From positions 38,141,501-38,205,500 of the forward strand of contig NC_091670.1 of NCBI RefSeq assembly GCF_042453785.1: 64,000 bases of DNA. Reading direction: 5' to 3'. The stretch is from Malus domestica. Its lineage: Eukaryota; Streptophyta; Magnoliopsida; Rosales; Rosaceae. The translations under genes were made by a program, and so were the position numbers. Below the pieces are notes generated by a model that was given only the letters and a program-made list of their open reading frames with translations, searched no databases and was not told the origin of the DNA. Shown here one piece after another: positions 12,958-22,281 of the stretch. Position 1 is the stretch's first letter. Every line of letters starts with the position of its first letter.

Positions 12958-14250
12958 CTAATTCGATTCGAGGGTGCACTCAGCAATCTTCTCCCAGGAC
13001 TTGAGAGTTATATCTTTGGGGTCGGTTTTGAACAACGCAAGGCGAGTAACGGGGAAGCTCAGGCCGGCAATGCTCTCGTCGAGAGTGTTAGCTTTTTCTT
13101 GCGCCTTCTTCTTCTCTTCGTCGGTCAGATCACCGTAGAGGATGCTCAAATGTGGCATATAAGCTGCAGGACAAATATAATACCAACCAGGAATCATCAA
13201 TCCTAAACCAAGAACAGTACTTTCAGTTGATAAAAATAAGGCTTTTTAGCCTAGTCCTCGAGATTGACTCGTCACCATGGTTTTGAGATTTTAAATCGAT
13301 AGAACTTTGTCCATCATCAATCATTTTGGTCATTCCGTAAAAAATCTCCGTTAAATAAGGAGTTATGACAACTTCAGTGACAAAGTGAAGAGTTATGCTA
13401 ATAACAGAGACCATTTTGGACTAATACAATATCGGAGACCATTTTGGGCTTTTTTGAAAGATGCAAACTATCTTCTTTTAACAACCTGAAAGTTTGATAA
13501 CTATTCTGTTTTTAGTTTTCACAGATAATACTGAGTAGCCACATTTATGCATCAATCGTTGTCTCGCCAATTGAAGGAGAACACCGACTATTGATCAAAA
13601 GAAGATATCAAACTTAATCTTTAGCAACTTTAATTAACAGAAAAATAAAAATTAGCAGGAACCCACATCTACTTTCTCCTCCTCTCTCACTTGCTCCCAA
13701 TCCAAATGAACAAATATAAAAATAAATCTTTTTCACAAGAAAAATAAATTAGTGCATTAGAACTTACGGGTTGAGCGTTTGAAACCGAAATGGCCAGAGC
13801 AGTGAGCACTAGCTTCCACCACCTGAGAAAATCAAACCCCAGAAACTAATTTTATTAATAACTCGTATTAAATTCCAATCAAATCCCACAAAAAAGGAAG
13901 AAATTGGAAAAAAATAAATAAATAATAATTACCTGAGGGGTCAGATTTATAAGGAGGGAAACACACTGGTAAAAGAAGGTGCCGGTGCCGGTGGCCACGC
14001 GATCAACCTTGGCGTCGTAGGCCTTGAGGCCCTCAGAAGCCGATCGGAACTTCGCGAGGGCGTCGTCCAGGGTCAGGCTGATAGCCCCCACCACAGTGAT
14101 GTGGGGCTCGAACTGTGGACCACCGAACTCGGCACGGAGGCCCTGCATCAGCTTCTTCAGCCTGGGGGCCACGTCATCCGGCGGGAGGGCCCACACCGAG
14201 TAGACGTTCTTTACTTCCGCCGCAGTAGATGTGGTTTGTGGGTTTGCCAT
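12958..14250 (-). CDS. Cyclic phosphodiesterase (2H family), copy A
   Basis: Three exons (14250-13933, 13822-13768, 13163-12958) give 192 residues, close to the about 180 of plant cyclic phosphodiesterases. The two catalytic motifs of the 2H superfamily are present: EPHITVVG in exon 1 and MPHLSIL in exon 3. Other family blocks are VYSVWALP, GLKAYDAKVDRVATG and FFYQCV. Known family enzymes open ADP-ribose 1'',2''-cyclic phosphate, a by-product of tRNA splicing, and act in the cytosol. Copy A has a GT-GT doubling (VATGTGTFF) from a 6-bp repeat, absent in copy B. The first in-frame ATG is at 14250; the open frame upstream lacks an ATG. Confidence 0.93.
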
Positions 14251-14392
14251 GGAAACTGAGGGGTGGATGAAGAGGAAGAGAGAAAAGCCAAGGAGTACCA
14301 ACACTTGTTAGGATTTTGGGGATGAATTTTATTCAATTTTTCATTTAATTTTTGTTTTTGGGTATTGATTGATCTTATTAACAAAATAAATA

Positions 14393-15716
14393 GGGTAAAT
14401 TACATAGTAGCCCTTCAGGTTTGAGGTCTATTACAACCTCATACAACATCTTTAAAACATTTCACTTTCATACCTCAAGTATTATTTTATTTCAAAATAA
14501 TACATCCGTTACATTTTCCATCCATTGATCCGTTAAGTGCTGACGTGACTGCTAAATGTGTGTCACGTGGCTGCCAAATGTATGCCACGTGGCATAATAA
14601 TAATTTTTTAATTTTTTTTTCGAAAAATCTGAATCTTCTTAAAAAAAAAAAACAAAAGCAAAATCAAAAGCTGAAACCCAGAGAAAAAACCCAGAAACTT
14701 ACACACCCCTTCTCCCAGACGACCCACCTCACCCCACCTCGCAGAGGCCCTTCCCGTCGCCCCCTCCACCCCCCCTCTCATCTCCCCCATCTTCATCTTC
14801 TTCCCCCGACCCCCGTACCTGCAACCCAGAGAAAAAAAAAACCTCAATCCCGTCTAAACTTCGATTCTTCTCGCTCATTTGACCTCTCGCGCTTCGCTTC
14901 CCGATGCTTGGACCTCTCTCTGCTCCATTCCCTCTCGTCCCTCGGCTCGTAGGACAGTTCACGGTGGTCGCGTGAGACTTCCCGACCGTCGTCGCTCGGC
15001 TCGCTTGACTGTTCGCGGCGAGATTTGTGGTCGCGGGGGCCGAGAGAGATCTCGCGCTTGGAATCGCGGTCCAATCGATGGTGGTGGCAGTGGTAATCGG
15101 AGTCTTTTGACGATTGCTTTTCGTCGGCATCACGGCTGTGATGTTTGTCGTAGTCTCTGTCGTCCTCACTCCAGAGCTTTAAGGAATGGTGGTTGCTGTC
15201 CCTAAGGTCAAACTCTTGGATATCTGTGTATGAATTGAGAAAATTGTTGTTTAATTTCATGATTTGAATATATTGGAATGTTGTGGGTGAGGTTACAGAT
15301 GAGAGAAGGGAGAAAAGGGGTGGGGGTGGGGTGGGTTTTTGGATGGGAAGGGAGGTGAAGAGAGTGGAGGAGAGGGAGGTGGTTGGGAGGGAGAAGAGGG
15401 GTAGGGAGAGGTTGCGGGGGTGGTTCTGCATTTTCTAAGTTTTGGTTTTTTTTTTTTTTTTTTTTTAAAGAAGATTCAGATTTTTCAGAAAAAAAAATTA
15501 AAAAATTATTATTATGCCATGTGGCATACATTTGGCAGCCACGTGGCACACATTTAGCAGCCATGTCAGCACTTAACGGATCAATGGATGGAAAATGTAA
15601 CGGAGGTATTATTTTGAAATAAAATAGTACTTGAGGTATGAAAGTGAAATGTTTTAAAGATGTTGTATGAGGTTTTAATAGACCTCAAATTTGAGGGGCT
15701 ACTATGTAATTTACCC
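14393..15716. mobile_element. Long-TIR Mutator-like element, Pack-MULE candidate
   Basis: Inverted repeats of about 260 bp (14393-14651 and 15456-15716) begin GGGTAAATTACATAGTAGCC. They are flanked by the 9-bp duplication AAATAAATA at 14384-14392 and 15717-15725. The paralogous position in unit B (about 18298-18306) has the same flanks with one AAATAAATA, so it is the empty site. The arms contain GCCACGTGGCA palindromes. The interior carries no transposase but has a charged open frame on the minus strand (next entry), as in gene-capturing MULEs. Confidence 0.93.
14844..15431 (-). CDS. Open frame inside the MULE, possibly a captured gene fragment
   Basis: An open frame of about 195 codons inside the element. 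From about 15210 downward it encodes a highly charged Asp/Arg/Ser/His-rich stretch with many RD, SR and RE dipeptides (SREQSSEPSDDGREVSRDHR, EWSRERSKHREAKRERSNER). This resembles the low-complexity arms of plant splicing-associated proteins, but I do not recognise the donor. A splice-acceptor-like ACACAG lies at about 15220-15225, suggesting captured intron plus exon. An internal ATG is at 15260. Expression is unknown. Confidence 0.4.
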   Translation of the reverse strand: MQNHPRNLSLPLFSLPTTSLSSTLFTSLPIQKPTPPPPLFSLLSSVTSPTTFQYIQIMKLNNNFLNSYTDIQEFDLRDSNHHSLKLWSEDDRDYDKHHSRDADEKQSSKDSDYHCHHHRLDRDSKREISLGPRDHKSRREQSSEPSDDGREVSRDHRELSYEPRDEREWSRERSKHREAKRERSNEREESKFRRD

Positions 15717-15725
15717 AAATAAATA

Positions 15726-16632
15726 GAATATTCTGGGCACATATTCGATGTATAAATAATGGTTTAGAATAAAGTTTTAATGATATACATTGGATTCGGT
15801 TCAAAAAAATAAATAAAAAAGACTTAAACTTTTGGATCAGCTGCTTAATCTAGGGATTTTTTTTTACTTGTAAATATAATATTTTAAATTTAAATTTCTT
15901 AAATAACGAATTCGTAATCAATTTATTTTTTACACAATGTATCGTTGAACCAAAAACTTACACGAGGTAAGCCAATAGACAAAATATATTATCAGTATTC
16001 AAAATCTTCTAATGTAATAAAAGAGAAAACTTATAAAATTGCATTTTTAGTTTATACTAGCAGGAATAATGTTGTAGTATCTTTATGCAGAGTGACTTTT
16101 AAATTGGTACATTATAGTTGAGGTTTTAAAACAATATCAATTTGTGCATTTCATCTTACGAATATTTGCATCTTTATTAAACTTATGACATGATAAAATT
16201 CGTATTGGATTGACATTTAAGCCATAATTGTACCAAATTAACTAAAAAAAATTAATAATTTAATGAGATTTTATTTTGTTGAAAAAAAGTACGATAATTC
16301 AATTCATTTTTTTTAAATGTTATCCCTTCAATGAAAATTGTCATTAAAAATAAGAGAACACTCCAAAAATCTTATTCTACACTTCTCATAAGTGTATTTT
16401 ACTTTCTAATTGAAAGTTTGAAGAGTAAAATGAGATTATTAGAATACCAATAATGCACAAAAACTCTAATATATAGATAAGAACAGTACATGAGGCTACA
16501 CACAACCCAAAAGAGCCAGCCAAAACACCGATGCCACAGTTTGTACACACAAAACCATAGCCAGCATACTAGAGATTTTTTTAGTATGACCAGAACACGG
16601 GTTGGTACATCACGTGTCTCTATACAAATAGT
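15726..16632. other. 5' flank of phosphodiesterase copy A (rest of unit A)
   Basis: AT-rich flank shared with unit B. It includes the site (about 16005-16015, ATGTAATAAAAGAG) that is empty here and occupied by a Cassandra LTR in unit B. No gene is supported. Confidence 0.55.
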
Positions 16633-16835
16633 GGAACATATTAAAACCATAGTGGATTAGTGATCACCAAACCAAGCGTTTACTTAAAAACCCCATCCTC
16701 TGTGACAGCTTTAAGCCTTTGACAATTGACATTACAACAAAACCTCCAACTTGTTAATGTTTTTGATCAAGAGATGACAGGGACACTGAAACAGAACCTG
16801 ATTACAAGCTTGATCATAAGCACGCAGTAAGAGAA

Positions 16836-18165
16836 CTAATTCGATTCGAGGGTGCACTCAGCAATCTTCTCCCAGGACTTGAGAGTTATATCATCGGTGT
16901 CGGTTTTGTACAACGCAAGGCGAGTAACGGGGAAGCTCAGGCTGGCAATGCTCTCGTCGAGAGTGCTAGCTTTTTCTTGCGCCTTCTTCTTCTCTTCGTC
17001 GGTCAGATCACCGTAAAGGATGCTCAAATGTGGCATATAAGCTGCAGGACAAATAAAATGCCATCCAGGAATCATCAATCCTAAACCAAGAACAATACTT
17101 TTGGTTGATAAAAATAAGGCATTTTAGCCTGGTCCTCGAGATTGACTCGTCACTTTGGTCCTGAGATTTAAAATCGATAGAACTAGCCTTTGAGGTTGTC
17201 CATTGTCAATCATTTTGGTCATTCCATGAAAAATCTCCGTTAAATAAGAAGTTATGACAACTTCAGTGACCAAAGTGAAGACTTATGCCAATATCAAAGC
17301 CCATTTTGGACTAATACAATATCGGAGACCATTTTGGGCTATTACTTGCAAACATATAGCTTTTGAAAGATGCAAACTATCTTCTTTTAACAACCTGAAA
17401 GTTTGATAACTATTCCGTTTTTAGTTTTCACAGATAATATTGAGTAGCCACATTTATGCATCAATCGTTGTCTCGCCAATTGAAGGAGAACACCAACTAT
17501 TGATCAAAAGCATGAAGATATCAAACTTAATCTTAAGCAACTTTAATTAACAGAAAAATAAAAATTAGCAGCAACCCACTTCTACTTTCTCCTCTCTCGC
17601 TTGCTCCCAATCCAAATGAACAAATATAAAAATAAATCTGTGTAACTTTTTTTTCACAAGAAAAATAAATTAGTGCATTAGAACTTACGGGTTGAGCTTT
17701 TGAAACCGAAATGGCCAGAGCAGTGAGCACTAGCTTCCACCACCTGAGAAAATCAAACCCCAGAAACTAATTTTATTAATAACTCGTATTAGATTCCAAT
17801 CAAATCCCACAAAAAAGGAAGAAATTGGAAAAAAATAAATAAATAATAATTACCTGAGGGGTCGGATTTATGAGGAGGAAAACACACTGGTAAAAGAAGG
17901 TGCCGGTGGCCACGCGATCAACCTTGGCGTCGTAGGCCTTGAGGCCCTCAGAAGCCGATCGGAACTTCGCGAGGGCGTCGTCCAGGGTCAGGCTGATGGC
18001 CCCCACCACGGTGATGTGGGGCTCGAACTGTGGACCACCGAACTCGGCACGGAGGCCCTGCATCAGCTTCTTCAGCCTGGGGGCCACGTCATCCGGCGGG
18101 AGGGCCCACACCGAGTAGACGTTCTTTACTTCCGCCGCAGTAGATGTGGTTTGTGGGTTTGCCAT
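16836..18165 (-). CDS. Cyclic phosphodiesterase (2H family), copy B
   Basis: Three exons (18165-17854, 17743-17689, 17041-16836) encode 190 residues, nearly identical to copy A. Both catalytic HxT/S motifs (PHITV, PHLSI) and all splice sites are intact. Differences from A include the missing GT pair and a few substitutions near the C-terminus (YKTDTDDI against FKTDPKDI). Its flank keeps the pre-insertion state of the MULE site, so this copy probably has the less disrupted promoter. Confidence 0.93.
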
Positions 18166-18536
18166 GGAAACTGAGGAGCGGATGGAGAGGAAGAGAGAAA
18201 AGCCCAAGAGTCCAACACTTGTTAGGATTTTGGGGATGAATTTTATTCAATTTTTCATTTAATTTTTGTTTTTGGGCATTGATTGATCTTATTAACCAAA
18301 TAAATAGAATATTCTGGGCACATATTCGATGTATAAATAATGGTTTAGAATAAAGTTTTTATGATAGACATTGGATTCGGTTCAAAAATTAAAAATAAGA
18401 CTTAAGACTTTTGGATCAGCGGTTTTGTTTTGTTTTGTTTTTTTTATTTATTTATTTAACAAATTGGATCACCGGTTTTAGTTTATCTAAACTTTGATGA
18501 GGTAGTTATTTATTACTTAATCTAGGGATATTTTTT

Positions 18537-18691
18537 AGAGAGTTTTAACGAAAAGTCGGCGATATTGTTCACTTTAACAAAAAATCACATTTTTACACTA
18601 AAAAGTCAAACATGGTACTATTCGTTTTACACTTTATTTTGTCCTTATCGTTAAAATTCAAAGTTTTCAAGCAATTTTCATTAGTTTTTCT
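18537..18691 (+). mobile_element. MITE-like insertion (AGAGAGTTTTAACGAAAA family)
   Basis: Present in unit B but absent at the same place in unit A, where sequence runs directly from CTAGGGAT into the T-run before ACTTGTAAAT. An inverted relative lies at 61326-61480, sharing TTAACGAAAA, TTTTTACACTAAAAAGTCA and TTTTGTCCTTATCGTTAAAA blocks. Flanking TATTTTTT words may be a target duplication, but low complexity prevents certainty. Confidence 0.6.
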
Positions 18692-18855
18692 TATTTTTTT
18701 TACTTGTAAATATAATATTTTAAATTTAAATCTCTTAAATAGCGAATTCGTAATCAATTTATTTTTTACACAATATATCGTTGAACCAAAAACTTACATG
18801 AGGTAAGCCAATAGACAAAATATATTATCAAGGTTCAAAATCTTCTAATGTAATA

Positions 18856-19152
18856 TGTCACATCCCGGCCCGGGCCCCCACCACATTTCGGGCTCGATTT
18901 CTCCGTAGCACGATATTGTCTGCTTTGGACCCCAACCATGCCCTCACGGTTTTGTTTCTGGGAACTCACGCAAGCAGAACTTCCCAGTTGGTCACCCATC
19001 ATGTGAATGCTCTGGCCCATTCTCGCTTAACTTCGGAGTTCCTACGGAACCCGAAGCCAGTGAGCTCCCAAAAAACCTCATGCTAGGTAGAGATGAGAAT
19101 ATACATATAAGGTTTACAGAATCTACTCTCTTGGGCCATGTGGGATCTTACA
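18856..19152 (-). mobile_element. Cassandra-type solo LTR with 5S rRNA-like segment
   Basis: Read on the minus strand it starts TGTAAGATCCCACATG and ends GGGATGTGACA. It is flanked by the 5-bp duplication TAATA (18851-18855 and 19153-19157). Unit A at about 16010 has the same flanks with a single TAATA, giving the exact empty site. The LTR contains a 5S rRNA-like stretch (about 18978-19052), the defining feature of Cassandra TRIM elements. Confidence 0.93.
18978..19052 (-). promoter_or_regulatory. 5S rRNA-derived internal promoter segment in Cassandra LTR
   Basis: The minus strand reads GGAACTCCGAAGTTAAGCG, then GATGGGTGACC and TGGGAAGTTC, matching box A and box C regions of plant 5S rRNA in the right order and spacing. 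In Cassandra elements this segment is thought to give RNA polymerase III transcription. Copies recur at about 20163-20238, 22046-22120 and 24606-24680. Confidence 0.85.
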
Positions 19153-19766
19153 TAATAAAAGAGAAAACTTATAAAATTGCATTTTTAGTTTATACTAGCA
19201 GGAATAATGTTGTAGTATCATTATGCAGAGTGATTTTTAAATTGGTACATTATACTTGAGGTTTTAAAACAATATCAATTTGTGCATTTCATCTAACGAA
19301 TATTTGCATCTTTATTAAACTTATGACATGATAAAATTCGTATTGGATTGACATTTAAGCCATATTTGTACCAAATTAACTAAAAAAATTAATAATTTAA
19401 TGAGATTTTATTTTGTTGAAAAAAGTACGATATTTCAATTTTTTTTTTAAATGTTATCCCTTCAATGAAAATTGTCATTAAAAATAAGAGAACACTCCAA
19501 AAATATTATTCTACACTTCTCACAAGTGCATTTTACTTTCTAATTGAAAGCTTGAAGTTGCAAAATGAGATTATTAGAATATCAATAATGCACAAAAACT
19601 CTAATATATAGATAAGAACAGTACATGAGGCTACACACAACCCAAAAGAGCCAGCCAAAACATCGATGCCACAATTTGTACACACAAAACCATAGCCAGC
19701 ATACTAGAGATTTTTTAGTATGACCAGAACACGGGTTGGTACATCACGTGTCCCTATACAAATAGT

Positions 19767-20044
19767 AGAATATGTGTGTTAAAAAGTTAATAACCTAAAA
19801 AGTAAATCCCACCACTTATATAAAAATATGTAATATACCACCCATGTTTGGGTCACAACAAGGACGAAGCCAGAGATTTGTATGAGCGGGGGCATTCTCA
19901 AACAATAAAGTCACAAATAATTCATTGAACAAAACACTAATATATTAATTCATAAAGTTTTTCATACAACATATTACATTATTCTTCGAATCGTTTTCAT
20001 GTTTTGAAAACGTTGCATAACAATATCATTACCAATACCATTAA
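19767..20044. other. Spacer between unit B and the next Cassandra LTR
   Basis: AT-rich sequence. From 19860 it contains GGACGAAGCCAGAG and GAGCGGGGGCATT, reminiscent of a transposon edge cut by the LTR at 20045. I cannot assign it. Confidence 0.35.
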
Positions 20045-20565
20045 TGTCACATCTCGGCCCGGGCCCCCACCACATCCCGGGCTCAACTCCGTCGTAGCAC
20101 GATATTGTCCGCTTTGGGCCCCGACCACGCCCTCATGGTTTTGTTTCTGGGAACTCACACGAGAACTTTTCAGTGGGTCACCTATCATGGGATCGCTCTT
20201 GCACGAACTCGCTTAACTTCAGAGTTCTGATGGAACCCGAAGCAGTGAGCTCCCAAAATGCCTCGTGCTAGGTAGAGATGAGAATATACATATGGAGGTA
20301 GATTGTCTGCCCTCCTGTTTAGGTGCCATTCCCATCCCTTTCTATTTGTGTGGTCATGGTTAAGCCACGTCAACTTTTTATATTTTTATTGTTTTTTGTC
20401 TTATTATCTCTATAAAAAAAAATATAAAATGTTGATGTGGCTTAACCGTGACCGCACAAAATAGGAGGGGATGAGAATGGCACCCAAACAGGAGGGCAGA
20501 CAATCTGCCTCCTATACATATAAGGCATAGAGGATCCACTATCCTGGACGATGTGGCGTGTTACA
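20045..20565 (-). mobile_element. Cassandra-type LTR interrupted by a MITE
   Basis: Minus-strand start TGTAACACGCCACATC, end GATGTGACA, with 5S-like segment at about 20163-20238. The 219-bp MITE at 20294-20512 splits it; removing the MITE leaves about 293 bp, the size of the other LTRs. The flanks (ATTAA on the left, AAGTA on the right) do not match, so no target duplication is seen. The right side enters intron 2 of phosphodiesterase copy C, which suggests rearrangement at this LTR. Confidence 0.88.
20294..20512. mobile_element. Mutator-type MITE nested in the Cassandra LTR
   Basis: The ends GGAGGTAGATTGTCTGCC and GGCAGACAATCTGCCTCC are inverted with one mismatch. They are flanked by the 9-bp duplication TATACATAT (20285-20293 and 20513-20521). 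The inner arms share GGTTAAGCCACGTCAAC with the MITEs at 26936 and 27245. The undisturbed site occurs in the LTR at 18856-19152 (ATATACATATAAGG). Confidence 0.93.
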
Positions 20566-20821
20566 AAGTAGCCACATTTATGCCTCAATCGTTGTCTTGC
20601 CAATTGAAAGAGAATACCAACTATTGATCAAAAGCATAAAGATTTCAAACTTAATCTTTGACAACTTTAATTAACAGAAAAAGAAAAATTAGCAGGAACC
20701 CACATCTATTTTCTCCTCCTTTCACATTTGCTCTCAAATCTCAATCCAAATTAACAAATAATAAAATAAATTTGTGTATTTTATTTTTACAAGAAAAATA
20801 AATTAGTGCATTAGAACTTAC

Positions 20822-21265
20822 GAGTTGAGCTTTTGAAACCGAAATGGCCAGAGCACCCAGAAACAAATTTTATTAACACGTATTAAATTTCAATTAATCC
20901 CAGAAAAAAGGGCAGAAATTGGAAAAGTAAAATAAATAAATAAACAAATACCTGAGGGGTCGGATTTATGAGGAGGAACATACACTGGTAAAAGAAAGTG
21001 CCGGTGGCCACGTGATCAACTTTGGTTTCGTAGGCCTTGAGATCCTCAGAAGCCGATCGGAACTTCGTGAGGGCGTCTTCCAGGGTCAGGCTGATGGGCC
21101 CCACCACGGTGATGTGGGGCTCGAACTGGGGACCACCAAACTCGGCACTGAGGCCCTGCATCAGCTTCTTCATGGTCTGGGGGTCACGTCATCCGGCGGG
21201 AGGGCCACCATCGCGTAGACGTTCTTTACTTCCACTGCAGTAGATGTGGTTTGTGGGTTTGCCAT
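20822..21265 (-). pseudogene. Cyclic phosphodiesterase copy C, truncated and frameshifted
   Basis: Exon 1 (21265-20952) starts MANPQTTST like the intact copies. A net 2-bp gain after DDVTPR shifts the frame into a stop (CCATGA near 21173), although downstream codons including EPHITVVG and FFYQC survive in the shifted frame. Exon 2 keeps only its 3' part (about 20822-20855): about 40 bp covering the acceptor side is deleted. Exon 3, with the second catalytic motif, is absent; homology stops in intron 2 at the LTR edge (20566). Confidence 0.9.
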
Positions 21266-21359
21266 GGAAAGGAGTGGATGAAGAGGAAGAGAGAAAACAC
21301 TTGTTATGATTTTTATTTATTTTTCATTTCATTTTTTTTTCGGTGTTGATTGCTTGGAT

Positions 21360-21740
21360 CAAGGTTCTAAAAGGCGCTAGGCGCTAGTCGGACAGCAGGC
21401 TAGGGCCTAGCGCCTAGACGGTTAGGCGGGGCCTAGCGAATCTAAGTAAATCTATTATATTTCGTATAAATAAGTGTCTTTTTATACTTAAAATATATAT
21501 AATTACATTATAAACTACAAAATAAAATGACATATAAATTATGAAATATTGGAAAAAATGAAAACATGGGGAACAAGCATATAATGTCTGTTTGTTTAAG
21601 TATTCAACAAGTCTTTTACAATTTATTGAAAAAAATAAAATGCAAAATGAAAGTTATTTATTTTCTGTCTAAGTGAGTCGCAACCTAGGCGGGTCTAGGC
21701 GGTCTAGGCGAACGCCTCAGCAAGTCTAAGTGTCATTTCT
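21360..21740. mobile_element. hAT-like nonautonomous element (CAAGGTTCTAAAA family), degenerate
   Basis: Starts CAAGGTTCTAAAAGGCGC, has GC-rich CTAGGCG/CCTAGCG arms on both sides and an AT-rich core matching 45090-45300 and 2270-2470. The right terminus is decayed and no 8-bp duplication is visible. It interrupts the 5' flank of copy C. Confidence 0.75.
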
Positions 21741-22281
21741 TAATTTTCAAACGTCCAAACATTAATAATGGTTTAGAGTAAAGCGTTTTGGTAGACATTA
21801 GATTTAAAAATATAAAGAAAGACTTTGAGGTGTATCCACTTAGTATTGTTAATACTAATGATATTTTTCTTTTACCTGTACGAGAGATTTTAATTTCAAA
21901 TGGCGAGTTCGTAGTCGATTTATTTTTCTTATTCTTTAGTGCAAGTGTAATGTCACATCCCAGTTTCGACTCTGCCGTAGCACAATATTGTCCACTTTGG
22001 GTCCCGGCCACATACTCACGATTTTGTTTCTAGGAACTCAGACGAGAACTTCCCAGTGGGTCACCCATCCTAGGAATGCTCTCACCCAAAGTCGCTTAAC
22101 TTCGGAGTTCCGATGGAATCCGAAGCCAGTGAGTTCTCAAAAAGCCTCGTGCTATAAGAGGTGAGCATGTACATATAAGGCACATCACCCCATTTCCATT
22201 GGTCAATGTGGGATGTTACAATCCACCCTCTTAGAGGCCCGACGTCCTCGTCGACACACTCGCACCACACGGCAGAGTGGC

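Larger units (their letters stand above)
12754..16632. repeat. Tandem duplication unit A (phosphodiesterase locus)
   Basis: This unit is directly followed by unit B (16633-19766), with the junction at the repeated words AAATAGT|GGAACATATT. Units A and B align through the gene, its introns and about 1.2 kb of 5' flank. Unit A alone contains the MULE at 14393-15716. Confidence 0.9.
16633..19766. repeat. Tandem duplication unit B (phosphodiesterase locus)
   Basis: Second direct copy of 12754-16632. It lacks the MULE but gained a MITE-like block (18537-18691) and a Cassandra solo LTR (18856-19152). It ends at CCCTATACAAATAGT like unit A. Confidence 0.9.
20566..21950. repeat. Third partial copy (unit C) of the phosphodiesterase locus
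   Basis: Homology to units A and B runs from intron 2 (20566) through exon 1 and 5' flank to about 21350. It resumes at about 21766-21800 (AATAATGGTTTAGA) after the hAT-like element. It is more diverged than A and B are from each other, so it is the older duplicate. Confidence 0.8.

Noticed and set aside
14251-14304. Hydrophobic N-terminal extension of phosphodiesterase copy A (LVLLGFSLFLF) as a signal peptide; similar in copy B up to 18207
   Set aside because: The frame is open but no ATG precedes 14250 (or 18165); the upstream 'start' codons are TTG. The family protein begins at the MANPQTT methionine.
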